This document shows, in pieces, positions 1 to 8,000 of a DNA stretch of 64,000 nt. A program made the translations under genes and the position numbers. Source of the DNA: Cladocopium goreaui (taxonomy: Eukaryota; Sar; Dinophyceae; Suessiales; Symbiodiniaceae); assembly GCA_947184155.2 (NCBI GenBank), contig CAMXCT020002087.1:1-64000 (forward strand), in the 5' to 3' direction. Numbering within the stretch: position 1 is the stretch's first letter; the number at the start of each line of letters is the position of its first letter. The notes below the pieces were generated by a model. It made no database searches. It saw only the letters and a list, made by a program, of their open reading frames with translations, and was not told the origin of the DNA.

Positions 1-920
1 TGAAAAATCCAGAGCGATCACAGACAGATTTTCGCCTGGCAGCAGGGAAGAGGGGATGCCGGCAGTGAAATCCCCCGCATTGGCGAGTGATTGTCTGGTT
101 CTACCAGCGTTTCGGAAAAATGCAGCTTGGTTGGTAATGAGTGGAAAGGAAAAGCGTCCATAGACCTGATTTCTAATTTGGACATGTGTTTATTTCTATG
201 ACGCTCATGATACTTATTATACAGTATACATCATGATTATTGTAAGTACTCTTCCATCTCCAGTGTATTACAATAGGTACGGTATTATCATGATAATATC
301 ATGATAATATATTACTATGGTTATTGCCATTTTCATTATCACTACTTCTTAGCTATTATTTTTGACATGGCCTCCACCCACCAACAGTGGGCGATGAAGG
401 TTGATTGGAAACCGCTACTCTTCAGAACAGGATCGTAGAAAAAAGGGTCACTGACAACGTGGGTGAAGGCTATGTACAAGTTATTGTTATTGCTATCATC
501 CTATTGTTTTAATCACGATTTGAACTACGTATTCCAAGTTATTGCTACTATTGCCAGTATTGTCCAAGTTATTGCTATTACTCTAATTGTATGAGTATTA
601 TAGTAACCAAAAAGATCCAAAAAGATAGAAACGTAATAATCACCATTTTAGTAGGATTTTACTATATTTTACTGTTATACCTTTTTGGAGGTTACTATAT
701 GGGTTAGTCTGAAAATGGGGTACGGCTAAATCCATTCGTTGAAAAAATCATTATCCGTATACGTATTCATAAATAGCCATTTGGAGGTATACTGTTTTCA
801 GACACATCCAAAAATCATATTATATATACCCTGATTCTCAGGCATATATATATATATATACGTGTATATATATGCACCATATATGGTTGGTGAGTTATAT
901 CCCAATTATATCCCAAGCCC
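1..920. other. AT-rich non-coding flank
   Basis: No convincing coding signal. The stretch is AT-rich with short ATTATCATGATA-type repeats near 270-310 and a (TA)n run at 843-868. A small inverted-repeat element at 700-810 is listed separately. It is probably intron or intergenic DNA ahead of the first PPR-like exon. Confidence 0.5.
700..810. repeat. Inverted-repeat element, family B (MITE-like), copy 1
   Basis: It begins GGGTTAGTCTGAAAATGGGG and ends TGTTTTCAGACACATCC, so the ends are imperfect inverted repeats (GTCTGAAAA / TTTTCAGAC) about 110 bp apart with no coding potential between them. The same end pair recurs at 21705-21808, and a left end recurs at the window edge near 63956. Non-autonomous DNA transposon is an inference from structure. 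Confidence 0.6.
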
Positions 921-921
921 A

Positions 922-1012
922 GATACCATGGTTCCACTGGGACTGCTGAACGTGGCCAAGGTTGGCAAGGCCGAGCAGTGGCAACTTGCTGTGGTCCCTT
1001 TGGCATTTCGGT
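922..1012 (+). CDS. Degenerate PPR-like exon (candidate)
   Basis: The + frame reads SPDTMVPLGLLNVAKVGKAE and then QWQLAVVPLAF. It fits the dinoflagellate PPR pattern (pD-x-xx-LLNaC-KaeqWqlAlxLl), but the Cys is replaced and the last helix is poor. The local GC rise against (TA)n flanks supports an exon. Boundaries are unclear, and it could be a decayed copy. Confidence 0.4.
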
Positions 1013-3767
1013 GTTGCGTTTTCGGGGAGAAAGACTTAGTAGAAGGGGGGTATCCTATATATATATATATATACAGCATACACATGCACACGATACACGT
1101 ATATTATATATTGTATATATATATATATAATTGTGTATATAATTGTATATATATATATGTAATTACATAGTGTATACAAAGGTCATATATTATATGATTT
1201 AATATGCCCACTCCCATACTTAGAGCAGTTTCTGTCACCCAGAGACTTCATAGATTACTTTCATGTTTCACTCCCATCCTTGGAGTAATTCTTGTAATCC
1301 ATGAACTTTAAAGTCACCTTAAAGTCCCAGTGGATTCAAGATTCAAGATCTCCCCAAGCACTTTTTCCCTCTCGAATCTAGGATTCCAGATTCAAGATTT
1401 GGAAAGGGTTTCTCTTCAAATCAGTGCAGGATTGAAGATTCAAGATCCCACTTCTGGCAGAATCTTTTGAATCCAGTGGCCGGGAGGCCTTCACCTTTCG
1501 TGGCGGTCTGTAGCATACCTGGTAGCTGTATGGCAATCGATGGCACCTCTCATCACTTCCCTTGTATGGAAATGCGCCGATGTAAGCTGAACAAGGCTTT
1601 GTACGACACTTTCTGGGCATAGCTGGCTACAATTGATGTCCCAGAGTTTACATGGCACTGCAACAAAACGGTATCCAGAAATCTCACTGTGATCATCTGT
1701 GATCCAATTTTCATCCATTTTCTAAGTCGAATGGCATCTCAACTTTCTCTGTCTCAAACCATAGCAACTCAAGTTTTCATCACGTCCTGGACCTTGCCGC
1801 AACACATCCGGCGGTGCTCGATAGTTTTGTGATACCGGACCCAAAACACCCTGCAAAGCTTTTCCAAAACCTCGAAAACAAACAAAAATACTGCAAACGC
1901 CAATGAAAGACACCTGAAACATGTTTTTGTGGGTTGCCTGGAGTCTCCACTACCCTTCGTTTTTGGGGTCGTTTGCAAAACACATCTTTTTTGGGTACGT
2001 TTGATACTTTTTGAGGTCTTTTCATGCAAAAAAGGCCTTTTGTCTTCCAAGCAGGTGCTGGCTATATACACTCAGCAGTACTAAGCTAAATCATGTGAGC
2101 GTTTTGTGCTTGTCCTGTCTGATGTTGGATCAGGCACCCTCACACATCATTCAGACCCAGGTGCATAACTAAAACTTCATGGCTGAACAGCTTTGGATCC
2201 ACAATTCGTGTCGAAATATAAAACCTTCGCCTGCTTTTTATAATGAGCTGCGGGGGCAAACATTTGCACATTGCGACACTTATGCCGAACATACACGGGA
2301 TTTGAGCACATCCACTCGCCCTGATCTTGTGGCGCAAGCTGCTGAAACAGTTTTGACGGATGGACGGACGGACGTGAAAAAAAGGTGCGTTTTTTGAAAA
2401 AAAGGTCCTTTTGGTTCGGACGGGTCCAAACTGGACGGATATTTCCGTACTCTGGACGCATTTTTCCGTACTTTCGGACGCCGTCCGGACGGCCCTCAGC
2501 AAAAAAAGGTACGTTTGAAGGGAAAAATGCCTTTGCATGTTTGCGTTGTATGGGCAAATCTTCCAAGGACAAGTTGTCACCAAAATTGAGCAATGCACCC
2601 GCATGTCCGCAACTGAGTGCTGAGACCTACCCTCATGCGTGCAATAATGAAGGAGCAAAGCGCGTCCAAAAATCAAAGCAAGGAAGATCGAAACCATGGC
2701 ATCAAACACGTAAACGAGAACCAATACTTGGAAATCTTTGCTCCTGCACATTCAAGCAGCCAAAACGAAATGGCACCTGCAACAATGAGTTGCAAGTTGG
2801 CAATGTGGCACATTTATTTGATTTCCACAGTTTCAGCTGTACCTCCATGAGTGAACATCACTAACATGCAAAAAACAGTACTTGATTAACTTGATTTCAA
2901 AAAAAGTACTTTCGGAAAAATGCATTTTTTCTTGAAAGACACCAAAAATTAAGGGTCGTTGGAGAGCCAATGTATATATAGAGGATCATATCGGCATCTA
3001 TACATCGTAAATTGTATTGACAATTATTTACATCTGACGTATATACATGCGTGTGTGTGTGTGTCAGTGTGTGTGTGTGTGTCGGACATTTATACACAAT
3101 ATGTAATTTAGATATACGCGTAAAATACCTTACACATGTTTACATATTTTCAAATATGCATTGTACTGTGCATATATATATATATACATATATATATATA
3201 CATGAATGTGCAGTGGATAAACCGTAGTTGATGGTAATCGTGTAAGTGGGATTTGTGTTTTGCGATAGGAGAAATGATAAGGTCTGCATAATTAAAGCTC
3301 CTTGCAAAGTATCTCAGATTGGCAGACTGGCCATGTCGCATGCCCTCAAAGTCGAGCATGCTGCTGGATGTCTGAGATTCCCAAACGTTTCGGATATCCG
3401 TAGTATGTACGGGAATTTTTGCACGACATCAAACCACAGTTGTTGTTCCTTTCTTAGATCGAACCTGGTCTACAAAAACTTGATCCCATTGCGAAATATT
3501 GCGAACTGGGTGAGCAACATAGAATGAGATACCTCAGAGTGGAGCCGGTCCTGCCGTTAAAAATGTATAAAAAGCTGGATGGTTCACAAGTAGATGGCTT
3601 ATGGCTGTTTCAGGTTTCAAATCCTCATGAAACTAAACTCAACCTTACCTGAGATGGTTTTGGCAGCGGAATGTGTTGATTTTTGGTGGATGCTTTGAGA
3701 TAAGTACACCATGCCATGGGTCAATATGGAGCAATACCTTGCCATGGGACGGTCCAAATTCTCTCAG
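1013..3767. other. Intron/intergenic tract
   Basis: No supported exon. It holds the TTCAAGATTC inverted-repeat element (1328-1465) and a stretch at 2350-2530 with A-runs alternating with GGACGGACGG / CGTCCGGACGG self-complementary words. It also holds (GT)n at 3049-3080 and (TA)n near 3172-3200. The short frames here show no family signature. Confidence 0.5.
1328..1465. repeat. TTCAAGATTC inverted-repeat element, family D, copy 1
   Basis: The words GGATTCAAGATTCAAGATC, CCAGATTCAAGATTTGG and GAAGATTCAAGATCCC recur at about 50-60 bp spacing, mixed with the opposite orientation (CTCGAATCTAGGATTCC). The same words form clear inverted ends at 21093-21237, which marks a dispersed family. Confidence 0.55.
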
Positions 3768-3840
3768 GAGTTGCTGGCGGAACTTCCAATGAGACGGCTG
3801 GAAGCGAATGCAGTGAGCTTTAGTTCCGCACCTTGCATCA
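3768..3840 (+). CDS. PPR-like exon immediately upstream of the Element 1 insertion
   Basis: It follows an acceptor CTCTCAG|GAG and reads ELLAELPMRRLEANAVSFSS and then APCI, up to a GTGAGG donor at 3841. It matches the second helix of one PPR (LLxELxxxxLeaN) plus the start of the next (aVSFSSA). Where family members have I-S-A-C, this copy has A-P-C-I, so the repeat is slightly degenerate. Element 1 begins 16 bp downstream, in the same orientation. Confidence 0.6.
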
Positions 3841-3851
3841 GTGAGGGGAGG

Positions 3852-3856
3852 ATGAA
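3852..3856. other. Target site duplication, left (ATGAA)
   Basis: The five bases ATGAA abut the first base of the left LTR and recur directly after the right LTR at 10846-10850. A 5-bp duplication is the usual length for Ty1/copia integrases. Confidence 0.95.
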
Positions 3857-4020
3857 TGTCAGGAAACAGACCCTATTCCAGTCACCACCTGCCATGTATA
3901 GGCTAGCATGTTGTACATGAGAATTCATTTAAGACTTATGGCCATGACTTTGGCTCAAGCATCAGCGTGATAGGAAAACAAGCTGCTTGCTGCATCTTGG
4001 GGCTGTGCGCCCCGCTTTCA
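3857..4020 (+). repeat. Element 1 left LTR (164 bp)
   Basis: It starts TGTCAGGAAACAG and ends CCCCGCTTTCA. I compared it base by base with 10682-10845 and saw no difference. It contains a spliced-leader-like core at 3942-3959 and a terminal hairpin GGGGC-TGTGC-GCCCC at 3999-4013. There is no obvious TATA box. At 164 bp it is short for a copia LTR. Confidence 0.96.
3942..3959 (+). promoter_or_regulatory. Spliced-leader-like sequence inside the LTR
   Basis: It reads CCAT-GAC-TTTGGCTCAAG. The last 15 bases of the dinoflagellate spliced leader are CCATTTTGGCTCAAG, so all 15 are present in order with a 3-base GAC insertion. The same sequence is at 10767-10784 in the right LTR. It may be a relict leader fixed by retrotransposition of a trans-spliced transcript, or an acceptor/leader mimic. 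The function is inferred. Confidence 0.6.
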
Positions 4021-4034
4021 TGGTAGCGTGAGCC
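4021..4034 (+). other. Primer binding site, Element 1
   Basis: TGGTAGCGTGAGCC directly follows the LTR's terminal CA. TGG at this place pairs with a tRNA CCA end. TGGTAGC would match an initiator-tRNA-Met-like acceptor (…GCTACCA), but the following bases do not fit the human tRNA, so the primer species is open. Element 2 has nearly the same site at 35875. Confidence 0.8.
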
Positions 4035-4184
4035 TTCGGGCTTAGCACTCTGCGGTTAGACCCGCGGGTGCTGCTGGCTGCGGATTGCCCCGCGCCAGCG
4101 GTTGGTTGCGGGTCAGCCCCGCACCAACAAGTGGCTGCGGGCTAGCCCCGCGCCACAGCCAGTTGCGGGCAGACTCGCGCTGGC
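4031..4184 (+). ncRNA. Leader RNA structure: tandem array of five bulged hairpins
   Basis: After a small AGCC-TTCG-GGCT hairpin (4031-4042) come five consecutive stem-loops at 4045-4071, 4074-4098, 4101-4128, 4131-4156 and 4158-4184. Each has an inner GCGG(G)/(C)CCGC-type stem, a 4-6 nt loop and an unpaired T on the 5' side (the fifth adds one T-G wobble next to it). The outer stems differ but always pair: GCAC/GTGC, CTGGC/GCCAG, GTTGGT/ACCAAC, GTGGC/GCCAC and GCCAG/CTGGC. This compensatory change is visible directly and argues for a selected RNA fold. The position between primer site and Gag suits packaging, dimerisation or translation control, which is inference. Confidence 0.8.
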
Positions 4185-5045
4185 AAGACGGCTCCTAAGA
4201 AGAAGCCGAACAAGCGTGGGAAGCGCTCGGCAGAGCGCACTGAGGCCCGACAACAAAGGGGCCAAGAAAGAAGGAGGCTCGCCCAACAGGAGCGGGTCGA
4301 GACGAGTTATCCCGAACTGGTAGGGGGAGCCAGTTCATCTCGGGAAGCCCCCACTAGGACGGTTGTCGTAGAGGACACAACCGGCCCGAAGCCAAGAGTA
4401 AGAAGGACTCCCAGAAAGAGGGTCAGAGAAGAAGGGGGTGTACGAGTGAAACGCCTGGGTGTCACCCTCATCAACCTAAGGGAGCGGGAAGCACCGCCCC
4501 TTAGACTCAGGTCAGTTACAAGGGCCGGGACAGGTGCCAAACTCAGGTCAGCTCCAAGACGGGAACAACATAGAAGGCAGGTTCGTGAGAACTACGCCGA
4601 GGGTGCCAAGGCGATCCAAGCAGCAAGAGGAGTCTGGCATCAAAGGAGGTTTGCCCAACGAGTTCAGCTGACAAGGAGCATTCGAGCTCTTACACCAAGA
4701 GGCACCGTTGGAGAACAGGTGCGCAGGCAACTTCCTGAGGAGTGCTCGAGTTGTGACGAGCGTACCAAGAAGAACAGACCAGAAGCTGCAAAGTTTGCCA
4801 ACAAAAGGCTCAAGAGGTTGACCTTTGTCCCTGTCAAGCCTGAGTTGACACCGCTATTGCAGAAGTACCACGTTCCAAAGACCAAGAAAGCTAAGAAGAA
4901 GGTGGTTGAAGAGGACGACGAGCCGGACACCACCAACCCTGTGAATAAGAAGAAAGATGGACCCCCAGATCAATCAGATGGAGATGGGGACAGCCCAGAT
5001 TGGGGAGCAGATGACAGCTGTGCTGCAGCAGCTGCAGCAAACTAA
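4146..5045 (+). CDS. AUG-less upstream frame (about 299 codons) overlapping the gag start
   Basis: The frame is open from just after a TAG (4143-4145) inside the fourth hairpin to the stop at 5043-5045, yet I see no ATG in it. The predicted peptide is very basic in its first two thirds (many R/K, e.g. APKKKPNKRGKRSAERTEAR). It then has a KK-VVEEDDEPD acidic turn and ends in an Ala run. It overlaps the gag ATG (4957) by 89 bases, with gag in the +1 frame, and the sequence before that ATG is A/G-rich (AATAAGAAGAAAG). It could be a nucleic-acid-binding leader protein made from a non-AUG start or trans-spliced upstream AUG, or simply a GC-rich open leader. Confidence 0.45.
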   Translation, partial: PRATASCGQTRAGKTAPKKKPNKRGKRSAERTEARQQRGQERRRLAQQERVETSYPELVGGASSSREAPTRTVVVEDTTGPKPRVRRTPRKRVREEGGVRVKRLGVTLINLREREAPPLRLRSVTRAGTGAKLRSAPRREQHRRQVRENYAEGAKAIQAARGVWHQRRFAQRVQLTRSIRALTPRGTVGEQVRRQLPEECSSCDERTKKNRPEAAKFANKRLKRLTFVPVKPELTPLLQKYHVPKTKKAKKKVVEEDDEPDTTNPVNKKKDGPPDQSDGDGDSPDWGADDSCAAAAAAN

Positions 5046-8000
5046 CAATCTGGTTGGGCAGATGGCCCAAAGAATCACCTCTCAGGAGGAGCAGATCCTG
5101 AGAATGCAAGCTGAGAGGGCACGTGCAATCTCCATCAACACAGTTGAGGAGGTGCCCAGGAATTCAAGCGCAAACGCCGCTAGTTCCTCAGGTTTTGGGA
5201 TTGTGGACACCAGAACCTTGGGGAAGCCAGAAGTATTCAAAGGGGATGCAACAGAGTTCCCCGATTGGTGTTTCATCTTCAGGTCATACATGTCTTGCAT
5301 CAACGTTGCATACAATGACCTGATGGACCGGGCTGAGAGAAGCCAAACGCCATTGCCCAACAGAGCGCTCTCAGAAACAGAGAGGACACTCTCAGGCCAG
5401 CTGTACTTCGTGCTGGTCATGCTGCTGAGGAACCGGGCATTGGACATAGCCTACAACGCTGGAGTGTCAGAGGGCATTGAGGCCTACAGGAGACTATACC
5501 AGCAGTATCACCCCAAGGTGGCGTCAAGGTTCGTGGGGAGTTTGTCCCTCATCTTGGCCACTAAGTTTGGCACAGACATCGAGGCCGAACTCGAGAGCTT
5601 CGACAAAACAGTGCCACGGTACGAGATGGAGTCGGGGAAAACCTTAGATGAAGAAATACTTTTGGGTATAGTAATTCAAGGGGTTCAGGACCAATCAATG
5701 AAAGAACATCTCATCAAGAATGCCGCACGTCTCAATACGTATGAAGCTGTCAAGACTGAATTGTTGGAGATAGCTAGGACTAACCGTGTCCTGCAGTCCA
5801 TGCCGGTTGCAATGGAAATTGGTGCAACCCCCAACGCCAAAGGAAAAGGAGGTAAGAAAGGTAGTAAAAAGGGTGATGGAAAGAATTCCAAAGGTGACTC
5901 CAAAGGCAAGGGTAAAGGTACCCAACAAGCCCCACAAAATCCAAACAAGGACAAATCCTGTTTCTACTGTGGTAAGCAGGGGCATCTCAAATCAGAATGC
6001 ACAAAACGTATCAGTGATGAAAAGAATGCCCAAGGTAAAGGTAGCAGTAAGGGTAAGCCAAAGGCCAAGGCTAACCCCGGGAGCGGTAAGCCCCGCCCCA
6101 ATGCTGCAAGTCCTGATGATGAACCAGAACCACTCAGCGCCTACCCTGAGGAGACGCTCATTGCAGCTGCCGTCAACAATGGCACGCAGGAGATTTTGGT
6201 GGACACCGGGGCTGGAAGTCACTTGTTTGTAAAAGGGTTTGATAGCCATGCACGTTCAGTTTCAAAAGGGTCAAACGTTGGTATGGTTACGATTACTGGT
6301 CAGCCCTTAATCACTGGGGAGTACAAGAAAAGCACCATAAACACAGATGCTGGGAAATTCACGATCGAATACGCAGAGTCTGACAAGATCAACTTCTCAG
6401 TGCTCAGTGCTGGCAAGGCGGCACAAAGAGGCACGTGGACTGTGATTGGTCCAGACGCTCAGTTTCTTGTCCCCAGCAAATCCAGTGAATTTATCAAAGC
6501 AGCAATTGAGAAGACCCCCAACAAACTTGGGTTGGTAAAGAAAAGGGGCGTTTATTGGTTGCCGGTTTCACTTGAAAAGGGTTCAACTGGTCATGATGAC
6601 AAGCCCTTAGCAACCATGGTAGATAAAAGCCCTGGAGGGGTAGCGGGTAATGCCGCATCCCAAAGTGCGGGTAGCACCGCCAGCTGTGTGGGAAGCACCA
6701 CCGGCCAGGAAGTGATGGCAGCCATCAGACCTGCCAAGAAAGCTGTTCCAGCGGAAGAGTTGGAGGAAGAGGCGCGAGAACCGGGTGCAGTTGGGGAAAT
6801 GGAAGTAGAGGACAGGCAACAGGTTGAACCCCCTCTCCCTGAACTTGGGGAACCGCCTGCAGAACCATCTGAACCAGCAAGGCCAGTAAGAGCCAAGAAA
6901 ATCCCAGATACGGTCACCAAAGCCGAGTATGACAACCACACGATTACACACCTTCCTTTTAGAAATTGGTGTGAGTTTTGTATGGCTGGAAAAATTCGTG
7001 AGGATAGTCACCGTAGAAGAACTCCAGGAGACGACAAGGAAGTCCCCAGAGTTTCAATGGACTATTGCTTTTTGGGCAGAGTTCTTGACAACACCAAGTC
7101 TGAAGAGACAACGGTGGCTGAGTTGAAAGAGCCAACAGAAGAAGCAGAAGGAGTCATGCCCGTTTTGGTAGTCACTGACGAAAGAACAGGCTGCGTTTTC
7201 AGCAGCGTTGTGCAGAAGGGAGTGAATGATCACGCCGTCAATGTGGTAGTAGAAGCTTTGAAGTTTTGTGGTAGACAGAAAGCCATCCTGCAAACAGATG
7301 CCGAACACAGCATCAAAGCACTTGCAGAGGCATCAGCCGTGAAGTATGGCAAAGAGGTGCAACACCAAACTGCGCCACGTGAATCTCATGCGTCCAATGG
7401 GGCCGCTGAAAGGGCGGTACTGGAGCTCTCGCGACAGGTGCGCACAAACGTGAACGCACTTGAATCAAGGTACAAGGACTTCAAGCTGAAAGTTTCCAGT
7501 GTTTCATACCCGTGGCTTGTACGCCATTCAGCATGGCAATTGACCAGATTCCTGGTGAAGGCAGATGGGAAAACCCCATATGAACGACTCAAAGGTCGCG
7601 AATACAAAGGTGAAGTTGTAGAGCCATTTGAAACTGTGCACTACAAACTTGCGCAAGACGCCAAAGGCAAGCTGGACGCTCAGAGCGCCATTGGCATTTG
7701 GGTTGGAAAATCCCTGCAATCCGACGAACACTATGTCGGAACAGCAGACGGCATCCGTCGCTGCAGAAGCGCGTGGCGCAGGCCAGAAGGGCGACGATGG
7801 GAGCTGAAAAGATTCGAGGCTCTCAAGGGCGTTCCGTGGCAACCCAAAGGCGAGCCAACCTTGATGCCAGGAGCCCCAGGCACACCAAGGATTGCAGCGC
7901 CAGGAACACCAAGCGGACGCGCCCGAGGAGTGTACATCACAGTGGAACGGCAGATTCGCCATGGATCCACAGAAGGATGCCCAGGCTGTCACAGCTCAGA

